Below are positions 29,799-40,483 of a stretch of DNA of 40,483 nt, one piece after another. The position numbers were made by a program, and so were the translations under genes. Where the stretch lies: assembly GCA_031267645.1 (NCBI GenBank), contig JAIRYW010000046.1, forward strand, positions 1 through 40,483, in the 5' to 3' direction. Origin of the DNA: Propionibacteriaceae bacterium. Its GTDB lineage: Bacteria; Actinomycetota; Actinomycetes; Propionibacteriales; Propionibacteriaceae. Each line of letters starts with the position of its first letter. The first letter of the stretch is position 1. The notes beneath the pieces were generated by a model, which saw only the letters and a program-made list of their open reading frames with translations, ran no database searches and was not told where the DNA came from.

Positions 29799-31661
29799 AT
29801 GTCGGACGAGAAAATGGTGTTGGCGGGCGACTTCACTCAGCCCACAACACAAGATTGGGACCGCGAGGTCCTCAAGATCTTCAATCGCAAGCGGCCACCG
29901 GGCTCCGAGCTGACGTTGGAGCAGGCCATGAAGCGTCTGACCACGGTCCAGGTCGACGGTTTGGTGATCGACCCGCTGTACACCCGGCCGGATGATCAGG
30001 CCATCGGCCAGCCGGGCCAGATGCCCTTCACCCGGGGTTCCGCCGGGAGAGGCCCCAGCCTCGGTTGGAGCGTCGTCGGCCTGCACGAGGACCCCGACCC
30101 AGCGCGGTCCAACCGGGCCGTCTTGGAGGATTTGGCGGCCGGAGCCGACGGCCTTTGGCTGCGGGTCGACCCGGACGCCATCCAACCGGCCGACCTGGCC
30201 GGAGCCCTGGCCGGCGTGCTGCCGGAAGCGGCTTCGATCAGCCTGTCCGGCGCGGCCGACCAAGCCGGGGCCGCCCAAGCGCTGCTCGACTTCTGGGCCG
30301 CCTCCGGCCAGCCGGGCCAAGTGGCGGGCAATCTCGGCATCGACCCCCTGGGGGCTGCCGCTCTGACCGGTCAGGCGCCGAACCTGAGGCTCCTGGCCGA
30401 GTGGGTGGCCAAGGCTCAGGGCTGGGGCCGAGTGCGCGCCCTGGTGGTCGACACGCTGGTCTATGACAACGCCGGAGCCGGCGACGTCGAGCAGCTGGCC
30501 TACGCCGTCGCCAGCGGCCTCGAATACGTCCGGGCCCTGGCCGCCGCCGGGGTCGACGCCGCCACCGCCTTCGACCAGATCGCCTTCCGGGTGGCGGCCA
30601 GCGCCGATCAGTTCCCCACCATCGCCCGGTTGCGCGCTCTGCGTCGGCTGTGGGCCCGCGTGGGCGAGGTCTTGGGTGTGCCCGAGGCCCAGCGCGGAGC
30701 GGTCCAACACGCGGTCACCAGCTGGCGCAACATCTCGCGCGACGACCCCTGGGTCAACTTGCTGCGGGGCACCATCGCGGCCTTCGCGGCCGCCGCCGGC
30801 GGGGCCGAGTTCATCACCGTGCTGCCGCATGACACCGCCTACGGTCTGCCGACCAAGTTCTCCCGCCGCCTGGCCCGTAACATCCAATTGCTGGTGGGCG
30901 AGGAGTCGCACCTGGGCAAGGTCAAGGATCCGGCCGGCGGGGCCTGGTTCGTGGAGTCGATCACCGACCAGTTGGCCCGCAAAGCCTGGGCCGTGGTGCA
31001 AGAGTTGGAGGCGGCCGGCGGTTTCGCCGTCGGGCTGGCCTCCGGCGCCGTGGCCCAGCAGATCGGGCGGGTGACGGCCGAGCGGGACAAGCGCCTGGCC
31101 AGCCGCAAGCTGCCCTTGACGGGTGTCTCGATGTTCCCGAAGCAGGACGAGGAGCCCTTGGCCGACTTCGTGCCGCGGCCGCCCCGCCCCGACTGGGCCG
31201 GGCTCGAGCCCCGGCGCGACAGCGAGGTCTTCGAGGCCCTGCGCGACCGTTCGACCGCCCACGCCCGCGCCACCGGCGCCAAGCCGACCGTGCTGCTGGC
31301 CCTGTTGGGGGCCCGCCGCGACTTCGGGCCGCGCGAGCAGTTCACCACCAACCTGCTGTTGGTGGCCGGCCTCGACTACCGGCCCTTGGAAGGCCCCAGC
31401 CCGGCTGAGATCGTGGCTGCCGCCCAGGAACTCGGTTCCAGCGTCGTCGTCCTGGCCTCTTCCGGCAAGGTCTACGCCGATCAAGCGGAAGCGGCCGCCG
31501 CGGCTCTCAAACAAGCCGGCCAACCATACGTCTACATCGCCGGCCGCAAGGCCGAGGCCAGCCCTGAAGGGCAGGCCTTGATCGACGCCGAGTTCTACGA
31601 CGGCATCGACGTCGTCGCTTTCCTGACTGAGACCCTGGACCGTTTGGGGGTGGCCAAGTGA
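29799..31661 (+). CDS. mutA: Methylmalonyl-CoA mutase, small (beta) subunit
   Basis: A 620-residue MutA. The start at 29799 has GGAGGAG 7 bases upstream; the frame stays open upstream without such a site. It has the mutase fold: an N-terminal barrel ([19 protein letters not shown], then [51 protein letters not shown]) and a C-terminal Rossmann domain (~460-620). The DxHxxG cobalamin ligand motif is absent, as expected, because only the large subunit binds B12 and substrate. With MutB it converts succinyl-CoA to (R)-methylmalonyl-CoA, a core step of propionate fermentation, or the reverse in propionate use. Its stop overlaps the mutB start as GTGA, so translation is coupled 1:1. Confidence 0.95.
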   Translation: MSDEKMVLAGDFTQPTTQDWDREVLKIFNRKRPPGSELTLEQAMKRLTTVQVDGLVIDPLYTRPDDQAIGQPGQMPFTRGSAGRGPSLGWSVVGLHEDPDPARSNRAVLEDLAAGADGLWLRVDPDAIQPADLAGALAGVLPEAASISLSGAADQAGAAQALLDFWAASGQPGQVAGNLGIDPLGAAALTGQAPNLRLLAEWVAKAQGWGRVRALVVDTLVYDNAGAGDVEQLAYAVASGLEYVRALAAAGVDAATAFDQIAFRVAASADQFPTIARLRALRRLWARVGEVLGVPEAQRGAVQHAVTSWRNISRDDPWVNLLRGTIAAFAAAAGGAEFITVLPHDTAYGLPTKFSRRLARNIQLLVGEESHLGKVKDPAGGAWFVESITDQLARKAWAVVQELEAAGGFAVGLASGAVAQQIGRVTAERDKRLASRKLPLTGVSMFPKQDEEPLADFVPRPPRPDWAGLEPRRDSEVFEALRDRSTAHARATGAKPTVLLALLGARRDFGPREQFTTNLLLVAGLDYRPLEGPSPAEIVAAAQELGSSVVVLASSGKVYADQAEAAAAALKQAGQPYVYIAGRKAEASPEGQALIDAEFYDGIDVVAFLTETLDRLGVAK

Positions 31662-33823
31662 CCACGCAGATTCCGCGTTTCGACTCCATCGATTTGGGCC
31701 CCGGCCGGCCCGATCCCGCCGCTTTGGCCCCGGATCTGGGCCTGGCCTGGGAGACGCCCGAACACATCGAGGTGCCGCCCCTGTACACCCAGCAGGACTT
31801 GGACGGGCTGGACTTCCTCCAGACCTTCCCCGGCCTGCCGCCCTACCTGCGCGGCCCCTACGCCACCATGTACGTCAACCAGCCCTGGACCATTCGGCAA
31901 TACGCCGGCTTCTCCACGGCCGAGGATTCGAACGCCTTCTACCGGCGCAACCTGGCGGCCGGCCAGAAGGGCCTGTCCATCGCTTTCGACCTGGCCACCC
32001 ACCGCGGTTACGACTCGGATCATCCCCGGGTCACCGGCGACGTCGGCATGGCCGGCGTGGCGGTCGATTCAATCTTGGACATGCGTCAGTTGTTCGACGG
32101 CATCCCGTTGGACCAGATGTCGGTCTCGATGACCATGAACGGCGCCGTGTTGCCCATCCTGGCCCTCTACATCGTGGCGGCCGAGGAGCAGGGCGTGGCC
32201 CTGGAGCAACTCAACGGGACGATCCAGAACGACATCTTGAAAGAGTTCATGGTTCGTAACACCTACATCTACCCGCCGACCCCGAGCATGCGGATCATCT
32301 CCGAGATCTTCGCTTTCACCTCGCGCAACATGCCGAAGTTCAATTCGATCTCGATCTCCGGGTACCACATGCAGGAGGCCGGCGCGACGGCCGACATCGA
32401 GATGGCGTACACCTTGGCCGACGGCGTCGAGTACATCCGGGCCGGCGAGTCGGTCGGCCTCAAGGTGGACGACTTCGCGCCCCGCTTGAGCTTCTTCTGG
32501 GGCATCGGCATGAACTTCTTCATGGAGGTGGCCAAGCTGCGCGCCGCCCGCCTGCTGTGGGCTCGGCTGGTGCGCCAGTTCAACCCCTCCAACCCGAAGT
32601 CGATGAGCTTGCGCACCCACTCCCAGACCTCGGGCTGGTCGTTGACGGCGCAGGACGTCTACAACAACGTCGGCCGGACTTGTTTGGAGGCGATGGCGGC
32701 CACCCAGGGGCACACCCAGTCGCTCCACACCAACTCCTTGGACGAGGCCATCGCCTTGCCGACCGACTTCTCGGCCCGCATCGCGCGTAACACTCAGTTG
32801 TTCTTGCAACAGGAGTCCGGCACCTGCCGCTCGGTCGATCCCTGGGCCGGTTCGGCCTACGTCGAGCGTCTGACCTACGATCTGGCCCGTCAGGGTTGGG
32901 AGCACATCCAAGAGGTCGAACGGGCTGGCGGCATGGCCAAGGCCATCGAGGCCGGCATCCCCAAGTTACGCATCGAGGAGGCGGCCGCCCGCACCCAGGC
33001 CCGGATCGACTCGGGCCAGCAGGTCTTGGTCGGCGTCAACAAGTATCTGATCGACGACGACGTCCTGCCGGAAGTGCTCAAGGTCGACAACCGGGCCGTG
33101 CGCGAGGGGCAGATCGCCAAGTTGCAGCGGCTCAAGGCCGAGCGCGACGAGACGGCCTGCCAGACCGCTTTGGACCGGCTGACCTGGGCGGCGGGGAACC
33201 CGGATCCGACGGACCCGGAGCGCAACCTGCTCAAGCTGTCGGTCGAAGCCGGCCGGGCCAAGGCCACGGTGGGTGAGATCTCGGACGCCTTGGAGCAGGT
33301 CTTCGGCCGCTACACGGCCCAGATCCGGACTATCTCGGGGGTCTACGCCTCTGAGGTCGGCGCCTCGCCCGAGGTCGACCAGGCTCGTCGGTTGGTCGAG
33401 CGGTTCGCTGAGGAGACCGGCCGTCGCCCGCGTATCTTGATCGCCAAGATGGGCCAGGACGGCCACGACCGAGGCCAGAAAGTGATCGCCACGGCCTACG
33501 CCGACCTGGGCATGGACGTCGACGTCGGTCCGATGTTCCAGACGCCCGAGGAGACCGCTCGTCAGGCCATCGACGCCGACGTCCACGTGGTCGGGGTGTC
33601 CTCTCTGGCGGCCGGCCATCTGACCTTGGTGCCGGCCCTGCGCCAGGAGCTGGACAAGCTGGGCGGCCAGGACATCATGATCGTGGTCGGAGGGGTCATC
33701 CCGCCGGACGACTTCGAGGAGTTGTACGCCGACGGCGCCGCCGCCATCTATCCGCCGGGCACGGTCATCGCGGAGGCGGCGGTCGATCTGCTGAACAAGC
33801 TCGAGGCCACAGTTCAGCGGTGA
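31658..33823 (+). CDS. mutB: Methylmalonyl-CoA mutase, large (alpha) subunit
   Basis: A 721-residue catalytic subunit using adenosylcobalamin. The GTG start overlaps the mutA stop by 4 bases. The barrel domain shows [76 protein letters not shown] and [19 protein letters not shown], all family blocks with the CoA channel residues. The B12 domain (~585-721) has DGHDRG (601-606) with the cobalt ligand H603, then [11 protein letters not shown] and [10 protein letters not shown], completing the DxHxxG...SxL...GG signature. Length matches the Propionibacterium enzyme (~728). It is followed, again with a GTGA overlap, by the chaperone gene meaB. Confidence 0.98.
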   Translation: MTTQIPRFDSIDLGPGRPDPAALAPDLGLAWETPEHIEVPPLYTQQDLDGLDFLQTFPGLPPYLRGPYATMYVNQPWTIRQYAGFSTAEDSNAFYRRNLAAGQKGLSIAFDLATHRGYDSDHPRVTGDVGMAGVAVDSILDMRQLFDGIPLDQMSVSMTMNGAVLPILALYIVAAEEQGVALEQLNGTIQNDILKEFMVRNTYIYPPTPSMRIISEIFAFTSRNMPKFNSISISGYHMQEAGATADIEMAYTLADGVEYIRAGESVGLKVDDFAPRLSFFWGIGMNFFMEVAKLRAARLLWARLVRQFNPSNPKSMSLRTHSQTSGWSLTAQDVYNNVGRTCLEAMAATQGHTQSLHTNSLDEAIALPTDFSARIARNTQLFLQQESGTCRSVDPWAGSAYVERLTYDLARQGWEHIQEVERAGGMAKAIEAGIPKLRIEEAAARTQARIDSGQQVLVGVNKYLIDDDVLPEVLKVDNRAVREGQIAKLQRLKAERDETACQTALDRLTWAAGNPDPTDPERNLLKLSVEAGRAKATVGEISDALEQVFGRYTAQIRTISGVYASEVGASPEVDQARRLVERFAEETGRRPRILIAKMGQDGHDRGQKVIATAYADLGMDVDVGPMFQTPEETARQAIDADVHVVGVSSLAAGHLTLVPALRQELDKLGGQDIMIVVGGVIPPDDFEELYADGAAAIYPPGTVIAEAAVDLLNKLEATVQR

Positions 33824-34836
33824 GTCCGAACCAGTCCAACGTCGAGGAGCTGGCCAGCCAAGTGCTGGCCGGCTCCCGGCGTCACCTGGCCCGGGCCATC
33901 ACTCTGGTCGAGTCGACCAAGGCCGAGGACCGGGCCCGGGCCCGTCAACTGTTGCGCTTGGTGGCCCAGAAGAAGACCGAGGCGGTCCGAGTCGGCGTCA
34001 CCGGCGTGCCCGGGGCTGGCAAATCCACCTTCATCGACGCCCTCGGCGTGCGCCTGATCGAGCAGGGCCACCGGGTGGCCGTGCTGGCGGTCGACCCCTC
34101 GTCCAGCCGGACCGGCGGCTCGATCCTGGGCGACCGCACCCGCATGGGCGCCCTGGCCGCCGCCGACCAGGCCTTCATCCGGCCCTCGCCCAGCGGCAAC
34201 CATCTGGGCGGCGTGGCCCGCGCCACCCGTGAGACCATGCTCTTGGCCGAGGCGGCGGGGTACGACGTGGTGCTGGTCGAAACGGTCGGGGTGGGCCAGT
34301 CCGAGGTGGCCGTGGCCGGCATGGTCGACACCTTCTTGCTGGTCACCTTGGCGCGGGCCGGCGACCAGCTGCAGGGCATCAAACGCGGCATCTTGGAGAT
34401 GGCCGACATCATCACGGTGAACAAGGCCGACGGCGACAACGAGTCCGCCTCCCGGGTGGCGGCCCGCGACCTGCGCACGGCCATGAAACTGATCACCTCG
34501 GACCCGAACGCCAGGCGCCCGCCGGTCTTGACCAGTTCCTCGTACACCGGGCTGGGCTTGGACGAGATCTGGCAGGCCATCTTGGAGCACCGCTCCTATC
34601 TGGAGTCCAGCGGCGGGTTGGAGCGGCGTCGGGCTTTGCAACAACGCGACTGGATGTGGGCCCTGATCGACGACGAGTTGATCGAGGCGGTGCGTCAGAC
34701 CCCCCAGATCAGACAGTCGCGCCAGCAGCTGGAGGAGGATGTCATGGCTGGGTCGCTCAGCGCGGTCGAGGCCTCGCAGACGGTTTTGGAGACCTTCGCC
34801 CGTCATCTGCCAGAGATCTGGACGGGCTCGTCGTGA
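33820..34836 (+). CDS. meaB: Mutase GTPase chaperone MeaB (ArgK family)
   Basis: A 338-residue G3E P-loop GTPase that protects methylmalonyl-CoA mutase from inactivation and gates cofactor loading. Walker A is GVPGAGKST (62-70). Other motifs are [21 protein letters not shown] (switch region, quoted in part), [12 protein letters not shown], and the G4 motif NKAD in ITVNKADGD. The C-terminal dimerisation arm ([17 protein letters not shown]) is intact. GTG start overlapping the mutB stop by 4 bases; its own stop overlaps the next gene in the same way. The family was once called ArgK, but the position here leaves MeaB as the only sensible call. Confidence 0.96.
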   Translation: MSPNQSNVEELASQVLAGSRRHLARAITLVESTKAEDRARARQLLRLVAQKKTEAVRVGVTGVPGAGKSTFIDALGVRLIEQGHRVAVLAVDPSSSRTGGSILGDRTRMGALAAADQAFIRPSPSGNHLGGVARATRETMLLAEAAGYDVVLVETVGVGQSEVAVAGMVDTFLLVTLARAGDQLQGIKRGILEMADIITVNKADGDNESASRVAARDLRTAMKLITSDPNARRPPVLTSSSYTGLGLDEIWQAILEHRSYLESSGGLERRRALQQRDWMWALIDDELIEAVRQTPQIRQSRQQLEEDVMAGSLSAVEASQTVLETFARHLPEIWTGSS

Positions 34837-35129
34837 GCGGGCCGGCCGGCGATCAGATCGACTTCCAGGCCGTCAAAGGCTGGTTGGGCGTCGTGCTGTG
34901 GGTCTGGCTGCTGTCGCTGGGATTGCAGCTGGCGCTGGCCGGCCTGATCGTCGTCGCCGTGCAGGCGCGGCGTCTGGCTGGGCCCGAGACCGCCGGATCG
35001 ACGCTCTGGCTCGTCCTCGGTTTGGGCGCCGTGCTGATCGGTGTCGGGGCCAGCGGGCTATTTCTACGCCACGGTCGCCGCCGGGGCCGGCGCCTGCGCG
35101 ATTTCTTCCACGTCCCGACCGGCGGCTGA
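34833..35129 (+). CDS. Small two-helix membrane protein at the end of the mut operon
   Basis: A 98-residue protein with two hydrophobic helices (~18-44 and ~57-78) and a very basic C-terminal end (RHGRRRGRRLRDFFH), which would sit in the cytoplasm. The GTG start is fixed by the 4-base overlap with the meaB stop; the open frame further upstream is the shadow of meaB. I do not recognise it. Translational coupling to the mutase and its chaperone suggests a linked function, perhaps anchoring at the membrane, but that is inference. Confidence 0.7.
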   Translation: MSGPAGDQIDFQAVKGWLGVVLWVWLLSLGLQLALAGLIVVAVQARRLAGPETAGSTLWLVLGLGAVLIGVGASGLFLRHGRRRGRRLRDFFHVPTGG

Positions 35130-35139
35130 GCGCCTCTCG

Positions 35140-35167
35140 GGCGGGAGCTGATCGATCAGCTCCCGCC
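35140..35167. terminator. Perfect 28-base palindrome, two-way terminator
   Basis: Two 14-base arms (35140-35153 and 35154-35167, left arm GGCGGGAGCTGATC) are exact reverse complements. It lies between the end of the mut operon (35129) and the end of a converging gene (35179), so it can end transcription from both sides. Confidence 0.8.
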
Positions 35168-35178
35168 TCAGCCCCGAC

Positions 35179-36339
35179 CTAGGTCAAGCCGAGGTCGAGT
35201 TTGACGGTGCGGCCAAGGGTGAAGTCGGCTCCGATCAGGACGGCGCCGGCGGTGGCGTCCGGCGGTAGGTCGAAGACGATGTTGCCTCGGACCGGCTGGT
35301 TCGGCTCCAGTAGGGCGACGGTGAGGGCGTCCTCGAACATCACGCTGTGGCCGCTGGCCATGTGTTGGGTTCCGCCGACCTCGAGCACGGCCACGTCTGA
35401 GTTGTAGAAGACGCCGCTGGTCGGGGCCGTTCCGCGCAGGGTGACGGTCAGGTTGACGATGACGAAGACGCCTTGGGGCGGGAAGAGCTCGAAGATGGGG
35501 TCGTGGCTGAGCTGGACCGAGTTGACGACGTATTCGAAGTCGCCGGCCAGACCGGATCGGCCCAGCGGCAAGGCCGCCCCGGGCGGCACCGGCAGGTAGT
35601 CGGCCAGGCTTGACCCGGGCGGGGCCGGGGAGGAGCTGGGGCCGGGCGACTGGCTGGTCGGTCCCGAGGTCGGGCCGGACGGCGTGACGGTGGCGGCGGG
35701 GACGGTCGGTGGGGAGCTGGGCCGGGGCCGGGGGGCCGGTTGACGGCCGAAGAACCACCAGGCCGCCCCGATCACCAGGGCCACCACTAAGAGGACGGCG
35801 ACGATGACGGTGCCGGGCGGCAATCCGCCCAGTCGGCCGCGGTTGGGCGGCGGCGGGGCTGGATCGGACGCCCCCCAGGAGCCCAGCGGTTGGCTGCCCG
35901 GACCGGTCCAGTCCGAACTGGCGAACGCCTGAGCGCTGGCTGGGCCACCACTCCAAGCCGGGTCCGCCGACGGGCCCGAGGCAGGTGGTCCGCCGGGGAC
36001 GCCGAAAGCGGGTTGGCCGCTGGGCGGGCCGAAGTTGGGTTGGCCGGAGCCAGGGGGGCCGAAGCCGGGTTGGCCGGGGAGGGGGCCGTAAGCCGGTTGG
36101 TTGGTCCCGGCGCCGGGTCGGCCGGCGGGTGGGCCGTAGGGCGGTTGGCCGGTGGTGGGTGGGCCATAGCTGGGTTGGCCCGTGGTGGGTGGGACAGGGG
36201 TCGGGCCCGGAGCCGGTTGGCCAGGGGCGGGATTGGGTTGTCCTGGGGGTGGGTCGTAGGTCGGTTGGCCGGGCGGAGACTCGAAACCAGGCCCCTGGGG
36301 CCAGCCGCCGGCGGGGCCCGGCCCGTACGGGTTCGACAT
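35179..36339 (-). CDS. Proline-rich membrane-anchored protein with C-terminal beta domain
   Basis: A 386-residue protein. The start at 36339 has AGGAGG 6 bases upstream, better than an ATG 30 bases earlier. Residues ~1-175 are a low-complexity arm of repeated GQPxYGPP units (21-120) with no cysteine. A single membrane helix lies at ~177-197 (TVIVAVLLVVALVIGAAWWFF). A Pro/Ser/Thr linker (~200-255) would be outside the cell. The last ~130 residues resemble the DUF4352-type beta sandwich found in actinobacterial surface and lipoproteins: DFEYVVNSVQLSH, VFVIVNLTVTLRG, VALLEPNQPVRGNIVFDLPP. Function is unknown. Such domains often bind partner proteins in the envelope. It converges on the mut operon. 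Confidence 0.75.
   Translation of the reverse strand: MSNPYGPGPAGGWPQGPGFESPPGQPTYDPPPGQPNPAPGQPAPGPTPVPPTTGQPSYGPPTTGQPPYGPPAGRPGAGTNQPAYGPLPGQPGFGPPGSGQPNFGPPSGQPAFGVPGGPPASGPSADPAWSGGPASAQAFASSDWTGPGSQPLGSWGASDPAPPPPNRGRLGGLPPGTVIVAVLLVVALVIGAAWWFFGRQPAPRPRPSSPPTVPAATVTPSGPTSGPTSQSPGPSSSPAPPGSSLADYLPVPPGAALPLGRSGLAGDFEYVVNSVQLSHDPIFELFPPQGVFVIVNLTVTLRGTAPTSGVFYNSDVAVLEVGGTQHMASGHSVMFEDALTVALLEPNQPVRGNIVFDLPPDATAGAVLIGADFTLGRTVKLDLGLT
35980..36279 (-). repeat. DNA repeat coding for GQPxYGPP units
   Basis: About 100 codons inside the proline-rich gene repeat short units built on Gly-Gln-Pro and Gly-Pro-Pro. The DNA repeats too: GGTTGGCC followed by GTGGTGGGTGGG occurs twice within 60 bases on the plus strand. 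The region is likely to change length by slippage. Confidence 0.7.
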
Positions 36340-36470
36340 CGGTGGCCTCCTAATGGTCGTCGTACCCACGGTACAGCTTTGGGCAGGCTCCGGCGGCCCG
36401 GCGGCCGGCCGGGGGCGTTGTCAGTCGAACCTGGCATGATGGGCCGTGAAGCGACGAAAGAGAGGCGCCG

Positions 36471-37648
36471 ATGAGCAGCCCCCAGACGATCAGCCAGCCC
36501 GAGCCGCGGCCGGCCACGGTGGCGACCCGGGCCGGTCTGGCCACCGATCCGGCTTATCGGGCGGTGGTGCCGCCGATCTATCTGTCGACCAATTACGCCT
36601 TCGACGACATCGACCGGCGCGGTCCCTTCGACTATTCCCGCTCCAACAACCCGACTCGTCAGATCCTGGCCGACGCTCTAGCCCAGTTGGAGTCGGGCCA
36701 GGGAGCCGAGATCACGAACTCGGGGCTGGGCGCCATCACGGCCTGTCTGCACGCTCTGACCCGGCCGGGCGACCTGGTGTTGGCCCCGCACGACTGTTAC
36801 GGCGGCACCTGGCGCCTGCTCGACGCCTTCGCCCGGCGCGGCTTGATCCGGCTCGAGTTGGCCGATCTGACCGCCCCCGGGGTCGATCAGCTGATCGCCC
36901 GGCTCGAACCGGCCCTGGTCTGGGTCGAGACCCCTTCCAACCCGCTGTTGCGGATCACCGACATCTCGGCCGTGGCCGCGGCCAGCCACGCCGTCGGAGC
37001 CCAGGTCGTGGCCGACAACACCTTCCTGTCCCCGGCCCTGCAGAACCCGCTCCAGCTGGGGGCCGACGTGGTGGTCCACTCCACCACTAAATACATCAAC
37101 GGCCACTCCGACGTGGTCGGCGGCTTGGTGGTGGCGGGACAAGCCGAACGGGCCGAGGAACTGCGCTGGTGGTGCAACGCGCTGGGCCTGACCGCTTCGG
37201 CCTTCGACTGCTACCTGGTCTTGCGCGGCCTGCGCACCCTTTTCCCCCGCGTCCGCACTCACTGTGACAACGCCGCCCACATCGTCGCGGCCATCGCCGG
37301 CCACCCGGCCCTGACCGCTCTCCATTACCCTGGTCTGCCCACCCATCCCGGCCACGCCCTGGCCGCCCGCCAGCAGCACGGCTTCGGGGCCATGGTCAGC
37401 TTCGACGTCGGCGACGAGTCCGCCGCCCGCCGCCTGTTGGACGGATTGCGCCACTTCAGCCTGGCCGAGTCTTTGGGCGGCGTCGAGTCGTTGGTCTGCC
37501 ATCCCGGGCAGATGACCCATGCCGCCATGCCGCCCCAGATCCAGGCCGCCGCCGGCCTGACGCCAGGGCTGTTGCGCCTGTCGGTCGGCGTCGAGGCGGC
37601 CGAGGACTTGGCCGGCGACCTGGTGGCCGGCCTGGACCGGGCCCTCGC

Positions 37649-37652
<4 letters not shown>
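36471..37652 (+). CDS. metB: Cystathionine gamma-synthase
   Basis: A 393-residue PLP enzyme that joins O-acylhomoserine with cysteine to make cystathionine, the first step of transsulfuration to methionine. It matches E. coli MetB closely at VPPIYLSTNYAF, FDYSRSNNPTR, LAPHDCYGGTWRL, VETPSNPLLRITDIS, DNTFLSPALQNPL, GFGAMVSFD and FSLAESLGGVESLVCHP. The PLP lysine is K207 in STTKYINGHSDVVGG. This MetB-like version of the motifs argues for synthase over the related lyases, although actinobacterial members can show gamma-lyase activity as well. AGAGAGG precedes the ATG. Its stop overlaps the recQ start. Confidence 0.9.
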
Positions 37653-39863
<2,211 letters not shown>

Positions 39864-39883
<20 letters not shown>

Positions 39884-40483
39884 TGTCGAGGCTGATCTCA
39901 CTGGCGTCGAGTTGGGTCAGGGCGTCGGCCAGGCTGCGGGTGGAGTAGGCCCCGATGGCGCGGGCCTCCAACAGGGCCTCGCGCATGGCTCGGATGACCA
40001 GACGGCGTAGCTGGCGGTACTGCCGTTTGCGTTCGACGGTGTCCAGGGCGGGCTCGTCGTCCTCGTCCTCGGCCGTCAGGTCGGCTTGGGCTTGAGCCAG
40101 ACGGCCGGGCCCCTCGGCGTCGTCCTGGTCCGGGGCGGGCTGGTCGATCCGGGTGACGTGCAGACGTAACCGGGTCAGAGCCAACAGCTTGGGGTCGTAG
40201 GGCTGGCCGTCAGGCTGGGCCAGGTCGGGGTCGTCCAGGACGCGCAGGGCGGCCTCGCCCAACTCGTGGTCCAGCCGGGTGGCCTCGCCCTCGGGGGGTT
40301 GGTCGCGCCCGATCAGACCCAGAGCGCGGGACAGCACGGACAGGCTGCCGCCTTGCAGCAGCAGCGACAGACTGGCCACGCCGAAGGCGATCAGGATCAG
40401 CAAGGACCGGTGCGGCGTCGTGACGGGCAGGGTCTGGGCGGCGGCCAAGGTCACCACCCCCCGCATGCCGGCCCACACCAGCA
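39864..40483 (-). CDS. Cation/proton antiporter (CPA1/NhaP type), C-terminal part
   Basis: The reading frame enters from beyond the right end of the window, so only the last ~206 residues are present. They start with WAGMRGVVTLAAAQTLP, the well-conserved helix of CPA1 Na+(K+)/H+ antiporters, then another membrane helix (LLILIAFGVASLSLLLQ), then a ~150-residue hydrophilic cytoplasmic tail rich in Asp, Glu and Arg with a coiled-coil-like ERKRQYRQLRRLVIRAMREA. Such tails regulate ion exchange in this family. The ion cannot be told from this part. Its stop overlaps the recQ end by 20 bases. Confidence 0.85.

Overview
The window looks like a chromosomal stretch of a high-GC actinobacterium, most likely a propionate-forming Propionibacteriaceae-type organism. 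Three things point there: the actinobacterial dnaK-grpE-dnaJ-hspR order with a HAIR operator (the HspR binding site) in front of clpB; a methylmalonyl-CoA mutase operon (mutA-mutB-meaB) with a succinate-type CoA-transferase and pyruvate phosphate dikinase nearby, which is the Wood-Werkman propionate toolkit; and actinobacterial lipoproteins and proline-rich membrane proteins. No tRNA, rRNA, CRISPR array or intact insertion sequence was seen.

Layout. 1-2786: end of dnaK, then grpE, dnaJ and hspR (heat-shock operon). 2805-6127: a divergent pair of paralogous proteins with an Aer-type PAS domain and a helical body, separated by a 422-base control region holding a perfect 16-base palindrome. 6288-8919: HAIR site and clpB. 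8930-14768, all minus strand: an orphan lipoprotein, glycogen phosphorylase, a PemK/MazF-like protein and a proline-rich four-helix membrane protein. 14880-18517, minus strand: a REP-like palindromic element, a CoA-transferase, a DUF1015 protein and a septum-formation-type lipoprotein. 19087-22630, plus strand: ppdK and dcd. 22751-23185: a DoxX-like protein. 23816-25542: a PiT phosphate transporter with a small membrane protein. 25543-29661: a lower-GC island of two unusual genes. 29799-35129: mutA-mutB-meaB and a small membrane protein, all chained by 4-base start/stop overlaps. 35179-36339: a proline-rich anchored protein. 36471-39883: metB and recQ. 39864-end: C-terminal part of a cation/proton antiporter.

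The most unusual part is the island at about 25.5-29.7 kb. One gene encodes a 571-residue protein with a phosphoribosyltransferase-like N-terminal region and a winged-helix-like C-terminus. The next encodes a 576-residue protein that appears to fuse an MbcA/Xre-type antitoxin module to a C-terminal RES toxin domain (the NAD-degrading family). RES toxins and their antitoxins are normally two separate genes, so a single chain with a nucleotide-metabolism-like partner is a good candidate for an undescribed conflict or defence system. The second candidate novelty is the pair of soluble Aer-PAS proteins that lack any recognisable kinase, methyl-accepting or DNA-binding output.

How the genes work together. 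HspR, the last gene of its operon, probably represses both the dnaK operon and clpB, so DnaK-GrpE-DnaJ and ClpB (a disaggregation partnership) are co-regulated. PpdK (pyruvate/PEP), the CoA-transferase (succinyl-CoA/acetate or propionyl-CoA/succinate) and the mutase with its MeaB chaperone all serve the succinate-propionate route.
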